NCBI RefSeq assembly: GCF_030317105.1
Contig: NZ_JASZYG010000016.1
Span: 1 to 64,000 of the forward strand
Source: Variovorax brevis
Lineage (GTDB): Bacteria > Pseudomonadota > Gammaproteobacteria > Burkholderiales > Burkholderiaceae_C
Length of the DNA stretch: 64,000 bases
Direction of reading: 5' to 3'
The stretch's first letter is position 1. Each line of letters opens with the position of its first letter. Shown in pieces: positions 55,701 through 63,783 of this stretch. Under the pieces are notes generated by a model, which saw only the letters and a program-made list of their open reading frames with translations, had not been told where the DNA came from and ran no database searches. The position numbers were made by a program, and so were the translations under genes.

Positions 55701-58700
55701 GCGGTGGTTTCATCCTCACTGCGAAGCGACTTGCCGAGGCTGAAGCCCAATTGCTCGACTCGCTCGGATGGTAGGAGAACCACGGCCGTTTCCTCAACGG
55801 TACCGCCAGCCTCCTTGATCCGTCCCGCTGCCGCAATGAGGTCTTCCAGCACCGACATGTCCGCCCCTGGTGCAAGCGCGTCGAGGCGCGTGCACTCCAT
55901 CAACAGCAGGAGCCGCCCAACGTTCAGTCCAAAGGCCTTTGACAGCACGGCGTAGCGATAGAGCCGAGTAAGCGTGTTGACACTGAGCGCATCGGCCAGG
56001 GGCGGGTGCAATTGAGGGCCGATGGCAACAAGGGCCAGCAGGGCGGGGGCGCTCACGCTCAGAAGGCTCGCCAACGCGCCCACAGCTTCGGTGATGCTCG
56101 GGGCTGGTGCGGCCGCCAGTGCCCCGCCGCCATCGAGTTCGAAGAATCGCCTATGCTCGGCCGGCAGCCGGGCGGGCAGGAACACTGCTTCATAGAGAGT
56201 GCGAACAGGCTCTCCCGCCACCGAAGGCGACACACGAATATCGCGAAGCGGCATGCGCAGGCCCAGCAAGGACTCGATGGGAATCGCCAAGTGATGTTGC
56301 ATCGCCTTGAGACGTGCCACTGCATGCAGTACCTGCCCATCCAATAGCCCAGGGCCGGCTGCGGCTGGCTTCGATGCCGCAATGGCGCCGTCCATTGACG
56401 GGATGCTCCAGTCCAGCTTGCGCCACAGGCGTATGAAGCGATGAAGCCGGTCTAGGTGCCTCCCGGTCAGGCCTTCTACAACCATCTGGCTGGTCTTGCA
56501 TTGATTTCTGTTGAGGATCTTAAGTTTTGATCCAAGGAACGCAGTGCCCACCAGCAGGTCCAAATCGTTCAGCGTCACCCCGGCCCGATCGAGCATGATG
56601 GAGACATGGCCCAGTACCTTCAAGGGCGCGCCGCTGACTTGCTGATTCGATGCAGCGTCCAGCACCGTGACGTTGCCGGAGCCGTCCGGAACAAGCCCCC
56701 ACGCACTCCAAAGGGCGGCTCCAGAACGTGGGGTGACGACAAGTTGGTATTCCGGTGTTGCGCCGCCCGATGGGTCGAACGACAGCCCCAGCGTCTCCGC
56801 GGCCCATTGCGCGGATGGAGTACTGGGCAACGAAGTCAACAACATCGACCGCGACAGGCCCAGTGTCTTGAATAGCATTTGTGCCTCGGCATGCGCGAGG
56901 TTGAACGGCAATGTCCATGGAAACAGCGCCTGCGACAGACGGCGATAGGCGTCCCGGTTGCGATGTTCAGGAGCCGCATTCAGGTCGAGCCCAGGCGTCG
57001 AACGCAGGTACGAGATGGCGCGGATCCCGATGATTTTCTGCGCCGGCATTTGCACCAAGGTCCAGCGCCGTACGCCGTCTTCGATGAACCAGCGCTTTGC
57101 GGACAACGCCGAAGCCGGGCTTTCAGTTTGGACTACGAGCGTCGGCCCGACCACGCCGGTGGTCTCCCTGAGCGCCGCAATCACTGTAGGATCTCTCGGG
57201 AATCCGAGCAAAGCCTCTGCTGTACCTCCCGCCGGCACGGGAATCGTCACGTTAACCCCCACTGCGTTTTCCAGCACCTCCAGCACGAGGTCGATGTAAG
57301 GAATCTCGGTCTCCGCGTTGGCGCACGAGAGTTGAAGGTCGTAGACATCCGGGCGCCGCAGTTCCAACAGGACCAGAGCGCCCCGGCTCGCAAGGCTCTT
57401 TGCGTCCTTCACCTTCTTCAGGTCGAGCGGCACCTTCTTTAGCAGGTTCATCAGATCAACGAAATAGGCGCCAAGACCCAGCACGGACTCGCACGGCCGG
57501 CACGCGCATTCGTCAAGGTCACCGAAGAACTCGCGCAGGGTAGGCAATGCCTGCGGGAGATCGTCGGCGGTTATTTTGGTCAAGCCCCCCCCGAACGGCT
57601 TTGCGTTGGTGGCGGCAACCTCCATCAAGAACATGTTCCCGACCGCGACCACCGGTTCAAGCGTCGTCACAAAGCTCTCGATGACAGCGCCGGGCACCGA
57701 TTCCCTCACGGCTTGCCGAGCGACCTCGCTGCCGTATGAAACCGCTGCAGCGGGCGAGTCGATACCCGCGTTGACCAGATCAGCGCTGGCCTCCCAAGTT
57801 AGGCCCAACTCATGAAAACGGCCAAGGCTATGTGCCAATTCGCCCATCAGTTCCTTGGCAGTAGCGGCTTCCCTGGCTTCGATGACCACATCGCCGGATT
57901 TGAGCCGGGCACCAAGTGATTCTTCGGGAAACTGGGCTTCGACGCGGGCCTGCCATTCAAAGGCGCGCACGCTGGCTGCATCGTCGACGCTGACGCCCTG
58001 GCCTCGCGCGCGTTCACTGAGCTTGAGCCAATGGCTCGCTGGCCAAGCGGCCATTGACCCAACGTGATCGGCATCTGAATCGACGCGCTCGATCAGCAGG
58101 CTTGCCGCCGCGTCGTCGCCTCCGGTCAGGGTGAAGAGTTGGATTGCCAGCACCAATGCGTCGACTTGTGGCTTGTTGACCGAATCGCAGTCAACGATGC
58201 GCCGATATGGTTCGAGATCGTCGAAGCGGATTTCTGCATACACCTCTGACCCCTTCAGCGCGACCGCCTTGTCGATCAGGATTCGCGTTCCTGCGAGCCG
58301 CAGCACGCGGGCGTAGGGGCTTGGATCAGGTCGATTGGGGTTGATCGATCGCAGTTGTCGAAGCTGGCGCAAAGCCTCGATGACAGCCCTTCGCTGCACC
58401 TTGTCGAGACCGGGGATCAACGCGTTCCTGATTCCCCAATTCAGCGTGTCCATCCATTGGGTTTCCGGTTGCCCGACCACCTGTTCCGGCTCAATGCGAC
58501 CGCGCGCCTGTGCTTCGGCAAAGAAGAACTGCCACAGTCCATTTTCCGTCAGATGGGGGACATCGACCTCGGAACGCATCCGACGGTCGAACTGGCAACC
58601 AAGCACCCACTGCATAAGCGGCTCGGTTGCAAAGGCCGTCTCCCGCGCAAGAAATTCGAGGTCACTGCCGACGATGTCGATGTCTTGCGGCGGCAGCGGG

Positions 58701-59704
58701 CCCCCGGCGCTGCCCTGGCCCTCGAGCAATGGGCCCACCGCGTCTGACAAGCGGGTCCACAGGTCGACCGGGTCGGGCAGGACGAGTTCGAAGTCCACCT
58801 TCTGGTCGCGCACTGCGCCGGGCCGCTCCTGCCTGGCCAATGCAGGCTGACCAACTTCCTGCCTGACTTCCACAATGAGCCAGGGCGCAGCGCGGCGCGG
58901 GCGGTCGCCGGTGATGAACTGGGTCAATTCGTAGTCGATGCGATAGCTGCCATCGGCCTCGGTCTGGACGCGCTCACCGAGCTGCTGCGGCTTTCGCAGA
59001 TCGCGGTCCCATGCCTCGACGATCAAGCTCTGTGGCGCGTGGCCCTGCGAGTGGACTACGCCGCGCACGACCCAGTCCACCCGGCCCATCTCGACGTCGA
59101 GCCGTGTCCCCGAAGGCAGGCCATCGACTCGATGCGAGCGGCCGATGACTTCTCCGCTGCGACTCAAGGCCCGCACTATGAAGCTGGCCCTTGTTGAGGC
59201 GCCGTCCGCGGCCTGCAACTCGGGTGCAGGGATATGCATCCGGTACTTTCCCATGGCATCGGACACTGTCTCGGCGATGGCGGACTCAGAACGCACGTAG
59301 TCGGCATAAGCGACAACGCGGACACCAGAAACGCGCTGGACATTGGCGCGACTCCTGCCGGATGCATCTGACAGCACCAATGCGCCGAGGAGCTGAAACG
59401 TGCCTTCATCATCAAACGCTTGACGATCACGCAGCCAAGTATTCAAGAGTTCGGCTGTGGGCGCGTCTACATTTGATTCAATGCTCATCCCGGCTGACGC
59501 ACGTATGCTTTTCACACGTTCAGTGGTCACCCTGCCGTAGACGCCCCGAGCCAATTCGTCCTCGAGGCCGGCGAGAATCTCATCGTTCAATTGCGCGCCG
59601 AGCGGAATCACCTTGACGTTGACCAGGAACACTAGCGCTTCGATGAGATTCGTAACCTGCGGGCCCGTGTCATTGGGACGCAAGGGCGAGGCTATAGGGT
59701 GCAT
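49736..59704 (-). CDS. Giant Tc toxin A subunit-like protein
   Basis: This 3322-residue protein has the core plan of insecticidal Tc toxin A proteins. The ABC-toxin N-type region reads WVWMRNYRVWEANRKVFLFP and YAELRDDKSSSFG near residues 1785-1815. A long helical pore-forming shaft region lies around residues 2700-2780, with repeated charged heptads (EISMLRLVREVKQLARQEAE). The TcB-binding C-terminus contains GGLSLATDAQAAAMGGLNAL. TcdA is about 2500 residues; the extra 700-800 are N-terminal and include a helical cap and beta-sandwich pieces (GRVDWVVRGVVHSQG, DGSYRIDYELTQF). AAAAAAGGAGG lies 5-15 bases before the ATG. It would form the pentameric pore that injects a TcB-TcC cargo. No complete TcB or TcC gene is in this window. 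Confidence 0.85.
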   Translation of the reverse strand: MHPIASPLRPNDTGPQVTNLIEALVFLVNVKVIPLGAQLNDEILAGLEDELARGVYGRVTTERVKSIRASAGMSIESNVDAPTAELLNTWLRDRQAFDDEGTFQLLGALVLSDASGRSRANVQRVSGVRVVAYADYVRSESAIAETVSDAMGKYRMHIPAPELQAADGASTRASFIVRALSRSGEVIGRSHRVDGLPSGTRLDVEMGRVDWVVRGVVHSQGHAPQSLIVEAWDRDLRKPQQLGERVQTEADGSYRIDYELTQFITGDRPRRAAPWLIVEVRQEVGQPALARQERPGAVRDQKVDFELVLPDPVDLWTRLSDAVGPLLEGQGSAGGPLPPQDIDIVGSDLEFLARETAFATEPLMQWVLGCQFDRRMRSEVDVPHLTENGLWQFFFAEAQARGRIEPEQVVGQPETQWMDTLNWGIRNALIPGLDKVQRRAVIEALRQLRQLRSINPNRPDPSPYARVLRLAGTRILIDKAVALKGSEVYAEIRFDDLEPYRRIVDCDSVNKPQVDALVLAIQLFTLTGGDDAAASLLIERVDSDADHVGSMAAWPASHWLKLSERARGQGVSVDDAASVRAFEWQARVEAQFPEESLGARLKSGDVVIEAREAATAKELMGELAHSLGRFHELGLTWEASADLVNAGIDSPAAAVSYGSEVARQAVRESVPGAVIESFVTTLEPVVAVGNMFLMEVAATNAKPFGGGLTKITADDLPQALPTLREFFGDLDECACRPCESVLGLGAYFVDLMNLLKKVPLDLKKVKDAKSLASRGALVLLELRRPDVYDLQLSCANAETEIPYIDLVLEVLENAVGVNVTIPVPAGGTAEALLGFPRDPTVIAALRETTGVVGPTLVVQTESPASALSAKRWFIEDGVRRWTLVQMPAQKIIGIRAISYLRSTPGLDLNAAPEHRNRDAYRRLSQALFPWTLPFNLAHAEAQMLFKTLGLSRSMLLTSLPSTPSAQWAAETLGLSFDPSGGATPEYQLVVTPRSGAALWSAWGLVPDGSGNVTVLDAASNQQVSGAPLKVLGHVSIMLDRAGVTLNDLDLLVGTAFLGSKLKILNRNQCKTSQMVVEGLTGRHLDRLHRFIRLWRKLDWSIPSMDGAIAASKPAAAGPGLLDGQVLHAVARLKAMQHHLAIPIESLLGLRMPLRDIRVSPSVAGEPVRTLYEAVFLPARLPAEHRRFFELDGGGALAAAPAPSITEAVGALASLLSVSAPALLALVAIGPQLHPPLADALSVNTLTRLYRYAVLSKAFGLNVGRLLLLMECTRLDALAPGADMSVLEDLIAAAGRIKEAGGTVEETAVVLLPSERVEQLGFSLGKSLRSEDETTAWLQSLQAELRAITAPKPLSGGIEDQLQFALGPWFDPSQIGHLAACVAAAAGGSTVADADLKRAADVLYETPVPALPRKPNERARFLPRQEVLDLLRNAGHLDAAGLCAPLLRRAMLISREVRLRNLLASALSIPLAMVDELAGWRLQIGNGSAADALLADTFLDIKRSTAPAISKAVFGNLYAWVRQLDQFLLALKRLGFGVATFKLFDHVMVGPGGLQPIALAKLFAPAKDPAWLPQWVLWKALLDLAWLCNPDRLGATAVLATLDHLAISPANVDSGDFAEFAQRVQLAPEEVLALARRAAVPGSAALRAPDGLRRIFDLAQLARELGATDNQVASLANTSANERGASVARELLQARVGVDAWPGTLAGISNKLRAMQRDALVAHLVHRDLLQSPDELYDRYLIDSQMAPCMKTSRLLQAVSAIQLLAQRILFGLEAKVRPSETLRRRWVWMRNYRVWEANRKVFLFPENWLYAELRDDKSSSFGQFEAALGKGELTADLARDSYAEFLDDVAQTGQIEVLGMFEDSTEGSTKGSTRTLYLVGRSPNPPYRYFWRSCTDFGRKESMEWLPWQRIDLDIQGDHVLPFVLNGDLHVAWPTFKRSEKEVKGEERWQLRFAWSRFNGRAWNKVETTRTAWEGKVVPFRDERNGFAFRCQAAQGAMINCYAGTTQSGLSIEPPQAPAVSLPWVTGKNTWYFQKAAASSSVIRQLSHEVDSNGKRKVKSTSPFELESSTFQIAAGLIVSHWECWVKAKNDGQVGYARLESGLPNCTVDLKLSDGFGNVPLGSGIAIWTPLAPWSAPLQAVQIPQLTAVARLVLTLKSWPPVTLTSAAHVTTIGATNINELNFVSLVLVIDQTILGDSDSFPTLEQLGISVATDFAPIATWTLDLQGRVTWPEPITVTNRLEPLAGCEFWMNGNQKMSAATLPLRLMKEGASVDVFRLPTATSGSTAMSKFPVEDFWIVGASSARELSEAPDVWAYREKTGACIIDVRPSSNDPLVRWTVYSGAYGEAAGYRPALATAEGLFSDRHQTGTFGTEDLPLPSGGAASFWAEQAGGKLAFDQRMPYAAYNWEVFLHAPLLIAEQLSRQHRFEEAEQWLRCVLDPTKGEPGADARKYLKFLPFKALDTTRNMQSTLRALAMAAGATGAVVPEEVEDIRALIEKWASSPFRPFLVARKRHIAFLWRVIFSYLDNLIAWADNLFRRDTRESVNEAILLYVLASRMLGPRPSVQRGGERKTPLTYASMANRWDEFANVWIKAAMPARSPPVRSSIRRDDAPDGAGFLYFCVPMNDKLQTYWKTVDRRLFDIRHCRNIDGVSRDLPLMAPPIDPELLIRATAAGLDLAQVIEGLYAPPPTYRYQTLAARAAELTVEVKTLGAALLSALEKGDAEQLSLLRSSNEISMLRLVREVKQLARQEAEASISSLRAGRIQLVETFRHYQRLLGRADVRVPGEGESAGDESLLGGAVDTAGGDRSGLGLIAHENLQLDDILTANSWSEASGIARAVGSGCHVVASAAFIASISDKSGTAESVGKAMTALGTASTSIGEVFGIVSQQHQNRASLHSLVGGHFRRRDEWAYQSNQALKQLQQIDRQILASQIREQLVKAELENHVEQIEQAKEVDDYMRGKFTNDQLYHWMSGQLGMLHSQAYKMAHDAARLAERAFQFELGSDATFVKFGQWDGLRQGLLSGERLHADLKRMEMGYLQHNRRELEITKHLSLRQLNPLALVKLRKDGTCEFDVAEVLFDLDFPGHYFRRIKNVSISVPCVVGPYMGVSGTLTLLSSQLRDEPDFAADRKASYLPAQAIATSTGQNDAGVFELNFRDDRFMTFEGAGAISRWSFALPKKFRPFDYDTISDVVLHMRYTARDGGLSLATDAQAAAMGGLNALLAEGQSKAGLWLLLDLKHDFPTEWSRYKQSNTAASPPSITVRIEHFPFLLRGKTLKIQHPADSVTTVTASQSQEIKLPLAAYQAEPPYVLIRYEVAD

Positions 59705-60624
59705 GGTCGACCTCCTTTTTTGTGGTGGCAGGCGGCGTGTTGAGCTTGCGGCAAAACTAACTCGTCGAAAGCCTGACCAAGTAGTGCAAACCGCGCGGCG
59801 TCGATCGTTTGTTGGCTCAAGGGCTCGGTGCGTGGCGCCATGGCCGGCCCCAGAAGCGTCTTGGCATTGCCGTAGCGGATGCGATGGATGTAGCGATGGG
59901 CAAGGCGTGAAGGGTCGTCGGCAACGCTCCGTTGCTGCTCGTGGGCCTGCGTGAGATTGAGGACAGTGCCGTCTTCGGCCTTGCAGTCATAGACGACGGC
60001 ATTGCCCTTGTCGTCACGCGTTTCGCCGATGAGCCAGCTGAAGATGCGCGAGGGGTCGGCCGGATCGACGATGCGGTGTGAAGCGTCCTTGCCGTAGACG
60101 CAGAGAACGTTGTCAGGGGAGATCGACCGCCAACGCGTATCGCCATCGCTGCGGGTCCATCGCTCGACGCGCGCGAACAGGCCCTCGATGCGCGGTCGGT
60201 AGCGGCGAATCACGTAGTTCGGCACAGACTCGCGATCGTCCTTGATCGCTCCCGCCGCTTCGAGCACCGGGACGAGATCGTCAGCGCCTGAGATCAGGAA
60301 CGTGTCGGTCGCATCCCGGTAGAGCGGCAGCCCCTTATCCGTCTTGCGCGTGATGGCCGGAAGCGCAAGGCTCCAGCCGAATCCGAAGGGGCCATTGCCT
60401 GACCCTGATCCGTAGCTCAGTGCGAGCTGAGGACCGAATCCGCCGCGGTTTGGCGAGGCGGGCGGCGGAATCGAAAAAGTGGAAGAGCCCGTGACCGGAT
60501 TGGCGGCGAACTTCTCGCCGATAGCGCGGATGGCGCCACCGCCCTTGGGCATCGAGAGTTCAGGCGGTTTCACCAGAAAGCTCTGTTCGGTGTCCTTGGG
60601 ACTTGGGACCGCGGATTTCTCCAT
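59692..60624 (-). CDS. SpvB/TcB-type N-terminal domain protein, truncated
   Basis: This 310-residue protein matches the N-terminal part of SpvB/TcB proteins: MPKGGGAIRAIGEKFAANPV, ASPNRGGFGPQLALSYGSGS, GNGPFGFGWSLALPAITRKT and DDLVPVLEAAG, then WSLPPGDTRWRSISPD-like and SWLIGETRDDKGNAVVYDCK motifs. Full TcB proteins are about 1400-1500 residues and form the cocoon that holds the toxic C-terminal. Here the similarity stops after about 270 residues, an unrelated tail follows, and the stop overlaps the Tc-A start by 13 bp. So the stub is either a decayed partner or a short remaining domain; the Tc-A ribosome site lies inside it. Confidence 0.7.
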   Translation of the reverse strand: MEKSAVPSPKDTEQSFLVKPPELSMPKGGGAIRAIGEKFAANPVTGSSTFSIPPPASPNRGGFGPQLALSYGSGSGNGPFGFGWSLALPAITRKTDKGLPLYRDATDTFLISGADDLVPVLEAAGAIKDDRESVPNYVIRRYRPRIEGLFARVERWTRSDGDTRWRSISPDNVLCVYGKDASHRIVDPADPSRIFSWLIGETRDDKGNAVVYDCKAEDGTVLNLTQAHEQQRSVADDPSRLAHRYIHRIRYGNAKTLLGPAMAPRTEPLSQQTIDAARFALLGQAFDELVLPQAQHAACHHKKGGRPCTL

Positions 60625-60974
60625 CGTCGCGCCCTCCTCGGACGTGGGCCAATGTAATGCAACACGAGCTCGGAGACGTCAATAATTTGATGGAGATATT
60701 GGTTGCACGCTTGTGGCGCGTTGGCGCACTGCTGAGGGGCATTCGAACGACTGCCTTCCACCCGGCTCTGGTGCAAAGTTTCGGAGTAGCGGAGTGACGT
60801 CTCCAGTGAGAGCCGGCTCCGCTTGTCTGAACACGCATCGGCCTGAGGTAAGTGGATTGGCTGCGGTTTGACTCTTTCAATCTTCAGATGCTATGGAGGA
60901 CTCCCTGCCACTGGCGAGCCCCCTGTTTGCGCTAGAACGGGAGTTCTCAGTCAACGAAACCGAAGGAGCGCAAC
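60625..60974. other. No gene recognised upstream of the Tc-like genes
   Basis: The interval between the SpvB-like start and the IS110-type fragment has only short unrelated frames. It should contain the promoter for the minus-strand Tc genes, but no clear box can be identified by eye. Confidence 0.4.
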
Positions 60975-61238
60975 ATGGCTGCACCCGAGACGGACCTTCA
61001 AGGCAAGGACAGGACGACTGCATGTGAGCTTTACATGAGCTTGGAGCTCGGTGACAAACACTGGAAGGCTGACCCTCGGAAACGGCAGCCACCGCCCGAG
61101 CCGCTGTACGGTGGCCGCGGGAGATGAGGCCTCGGTGCTGGAACGCATCGGCAAGGCCAAGCAGCGTTTCGGACTGAGTGCGGAGGCGGCGGTGCACAGC
61201 TGCTATGAGGCGGGCCGCGACGGCTGGTGGCTGCACCG
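60975..61238 (+). pseudogene. IS110-type transposase, N-terminal fragment with frameshift
   Basis: From the ATG at 60975 the frame reads CELYMSLELGDKHWK. A one-base insertion near 61062 (AAGGCTGACC for AAGCTGACC) moves it to LTLGNGSHRPSRCTVAAGDE, then RIGKAKQRFGLSAEAAVHSC and YEAGRDGWWLHR. The pattern is that of the N-terminal catalytic domain of IS110-type transposases. It ends at the IS256-type element at 61239. It differs from the C-terminal IS110 scrap at 1-144. Confidence 0.65.
61230..61238. repeat. Left target-site duplication of IS256 element
   Basis: Nine bases GCTGCACCG directly left of the element are repeated exactly at 62711-62719 on the right. IS256-family elements typically duplicate 8 or 9 bp of target. 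Confidence 0.75.
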
Positions 61239-62710
61239 GGGGTGTCCGAATTTTTGTGTTCGAGGCGGTTGGTGATTGGCTCTCGACTTATTTCTCTTCT
61301 GTCTTCAGGCCCCTGCCAGGCCGCCGGAGGCGCCCCGGTTGAGCCATGTACTCATGGTTCAACCTCCTGATTTTGCGTTGCCTTGGCCCGCGTGCGTGAA
61401 TCGCTCTTCGTAGAGGATCGCGAATTGATTCATCGCCTCCTTCCAGTTGTGCGCCGCTCGCCCCCAGTCGGCCGTGATGTTGCGCAGCGCCAGCCAGATC
61501 AGCTTGGAGGCCGCGTCATCACTGGGGAAGTGCCCGCGCGACTTGATGATCTTGCGCAGTTGCGCGTTGATGCTCTCGATGGCATTGGTCGTGTAGATCA
61601 CCCGGCGGATCGAAGGCGGGAACGCGAAGAACGGGATCACCCTGTCCCACGCCCGGCGCCACGCCGCCACCACGGTCGGGAACCTGACACCCCAAGGGCC
61701 TTGCGCGAAGGCGTCCAGTTCGGCCTGTGCCGCCTCGGCGCTGGCAGCCGTGTAGATCGGCTTGATGGCCGCCGCGAGCAGCTTGCGATCCTTCCAGCTC
61801 GCGTAGTCCAGCGAGTTGCGAATCAGGTGCACGATGCACGTCTGCAGCGTCGTGGCCGGGTACACCGCCGCCAGTGCCTCGGGCATGCCCTTGAGGCCAT
61901 CGGTGACCGCAATGAGGATGTCGCCCACGCCCCGGGTCTTCAGGTCGTTGAACACCCTCATCCAGAACTTGGCCCCTTCGGTGCCCTCGATCCACAGGCC
62001 CAGGATGTCGCGCGTGCCGTCGGGCAGCACGCCCAGGGCCAGGTAGATGGCCTTGTTGCGCACCACCGCGTCTTCCTTGATCTTTACGCGCAGGGCGTCG
62101 AAGAAGACCACCGGGTACATCGGCTCAAGAGGCCTGGCCTGCCAGGCGCCGACCTCGGCCATGACGGCATCGGTGACCGAGCTGATGAACTCGGGCGAGA
62201 CCTCCACGCCGTAGCTCTCCTGCAGGAAGCCCTGGATCTCGCGCATGGTCATGCCGCGCGCGTACATGGCCACGATCTTGTCGTCAAAGCCGGTGAAGCG
62301 GCGTTCGTGCTTGGGGATGAGCACTGGCTCGAAAGAGCCTTCGCGGTCGCGCGGCACCTGGATGCGCAGCGGCCCGTCGCCGGCCAGAACGGTCTTGGCG
62401 CTTTTGCCATTGCGCTGGTTGGCGCCACTGGTATCGGGCTTGCTCGCGCCGCTGGGGTAGCCGAGGTGGTGCGACATCTCGGCACCCAAGGCGCGCTCGA
62501 TGAGCGCCTTCTTGAACGCGGCTGTCGCCTCGAGGACGGCTTCGCCGGTCATCGGCCCGCTGACGAACTGGTCAATCAGCTCTTTTGGAATCGACGGCAG
62601 CGCCGCCATCCTGGCGGCGATCGCCGCGTTTTTCGCTTTTGTTTTGCTTACTGGCATACATGCTTCCTGTCGTCATGTTATGCCTCGAACACAAAATTCA
62701 GGACAGGCTC
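61239..62710 (-). mobile_element. IS256-family insertion sequence, complete
   Basis: This 1472-bp element has terminal inverted repeats: left GGGGTGTCCGAATTTTTGTG then TTCGAGG (61239-61265); the right end, read inward on the other strand, is GAGCCTGTCCTGAATTTTGT then GTTCGAGG (62683-62710). It encodes one intact transposase and is flanked by a 9-bp direct repeat GCTGCACCG (61230-61238 and 62711-62719), the expected target-site duplication. It separates an IS110-type scrap from an IS66 scrap. Confidence 0.8.
61359..62657 (-). CDS. IS256-family (mutator type) transposase
   Basis: This 432-residue complete transposase shows the family hallmarks: NGKSAKTVLAGDGPLRIQVP with DREGSFEPVLIPKHERRFTG, then YPVVFFDALRVKIKEDAVVR containing the first catalytic Asp and VTDGLKGMPEALAAVYP the second. 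CIVHLIRNSLDYASWKDRK and TTNAIESINAQLRKIIKSRG follow, the latter with the catalytic Glu. No frameshift or stop is seen, so the copy is potentially active. It is the only apparently intact insertion sequence in the window. Confidence 0.9.
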   Translation of the reverse strand: MPVSKTKAKNAAIAARMAALPSIPKELIDQFVSGPMTGEAVLEATAAFKKALIERALGAEMSHHLGYPSGASKPDTSGANQRNGKSAKTVLAGDGPLRIQVPRDREGSFEPVLIPKHERRFTGFDDKIVAMYARGMTMREIQGFLQESYGVEVSPEFISSVTDAVMAEVGAWQARPLEPMYPVVFFDALRVKIKEDAVVRNKAIYLALGVLPDGTRDILGLWIEGTEGAKFWMRVFNDLKTRGVGDILIAVTDGLKGMPEALAAVYPATTLQTCIVHLIRNSLDYASWKDRKLLAAAIKPIYTAASAEAAQAELDAFAQGPWGVRFPTVVAAWRRAWDRVIPFFAFPPSIRRVIYTTNAIESINAQLRKIIKSRGHFPSDDAASKLIWLALRNITADWGRAAHNWKEAMNQFAILYEERFTHAGQGNAKSGG

Positions 62711-62994
62711 GCTGCACCGCAAACAGGCACAAACGCCGGCGAGCGAACCTCGACGACTTCGCCGCCGGTGGACGGCGCAGTACCCTTGTCCTTCTGACGC
62801 TCGCGTATCCAGGTGCTGAGCTGGTTCGCGTTGACGCCGCACTCGCGCGCCAGCTTCGTGACCGACACGCCCGGTCGCATGCACGCCTCGATCAGCTCGC
62901 GTTTGGCGACCGGATCGTAGACGCTGCGGCCATCGCGCTTGCGACTGATCACCAGCCGTTGCGCCAAGTCCCCGACATCGAATTCCATTGACAT
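62711..62994 (-). pseudogene. IS66-family TnpA-type protein, 3' truncated
   Basis: The minus-strand frame starts MSMEFDVGDLAQRLVISRKR, then DPVAKRELIEACMRPGVSVT and GVNANQLSTWIRERQKD. This is the HTH-containing IS66 OrfA/TnpA protein, which supports transposition of the element. The coding sequence is intact for about 95 residues and stops at the IS256 element, which cut off the C-terminus. No IS66 tnpB or tnpC is present. Confidence 0.75.
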
Positions 62995-63162
62995 AACAAA
63001 CCCACGTAGTTAGGTGGGTTCGTAGACTCTCAGCATCTCTCGCGACCTTCAAGGACGTGGTTTGCTGACCGCATACCAACGATCTGGGGTCTTTCGTCAA
63101 GGGGTGGGCCCACCCTCACGACCTCATCATCGAGAAGCAAATCGCAAGTCGATACGGAATGG

Positions 63163-63783
63163 CTAGGCCGATGTTCGATCCGAGCGCGCCCTGCTCCCGA
63201 ATTGGTTGAGAATATCTACGAAGTAGCGCTCTGAAAAGCCAAAAATAAAAGCCCAAACGAGCGATTTGGCGTAGTCGGTTGGTCCAGAGGGTCTCCAGTA
63301 GCCCAGAAAGGTTGGCAGCGTCATGCAACCGTTGCCTCCCTCTGCGCAGCGGAATGCAGGGAACGTTGACCCCTGAAGCAGCCCTGCTGCGAACATCCCA
63401 TAGCCGGCCACAGCAGCAATGAGTCCTATGAGCGGTGGAATGGACGAGTAAGCAATCAAGTATGGATTAAATGTTCCAAAAAGAACTACGTACTGCGTTC
63501 GCGGAAAGATGTCCTCAAATGCGTACAGTCGCCGCAGGCAACTCACGAACCCTCCCATAGCACCCGCCATCGCTACAAGAAGCAAAACTGGCGCTTGTCG
63601 ATCAGCATCATCTGGTTTGCCTGGATGCAAAGTCGGGTCCGCGAGTATGACAGCGGTGGCAAGCAAGGCAGCCACTGCGGCAGTAACGACGAAAAGCCAC
63701 AGGACCATTAAACGATGTGCATCGAGTTGATCTTTCGGGAAGGGGTCGATTTGGGCGGTTGGAGTTTGCGAGTCAACTTGCAT
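63163..63783 (-). CDS. Membrane protein of unknown function
   Basis: This 206-residue protein has a cytosolic N-terminus, then hydrophobic helices at RLMVLWLFVVTAAVAALLAT, VLLLVAMAGAMGGFVSCLRR, YSSIPPLIGLIAAVAGYGMF and YAKSLVWAFIFGFSERYF. I do not recognise a family. A GFSERYFVDILNQFG end is clear, but I cannot link it to a function. I chose the ATG at 63783 because GGAG lies six bases upstream; a TTG start at 63795 is possible. It lies alone between the IS66 scrap and the window edge. Confidence 0.6.
   Translation of the reverse strand: MQVDSQTPTAQIDPFPKDQLDAHRLMVLWLFVVTAAVAALLATAVILADPTLHPGKPDDADRQAPVLLLVAMAGAMGGFVSCLRRLYAFEDIFPRTQYVVLFGTFNPYLIAYSSIPPLIGLIAAVAGYGMFAAGLLQGSTFPAFRCAEGGNGCMTLPTFLGYWRPSGPTDYAKSLVWAFIFGFSERYFVDILNQFGSRARSDRTSA

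Noticed and set aside
61383..62819. Plus-strand frame of 478 codons over the IS256 transposase
   Set aside because: Antisense to an intact transposase; the transposase motifs are unambiguous.
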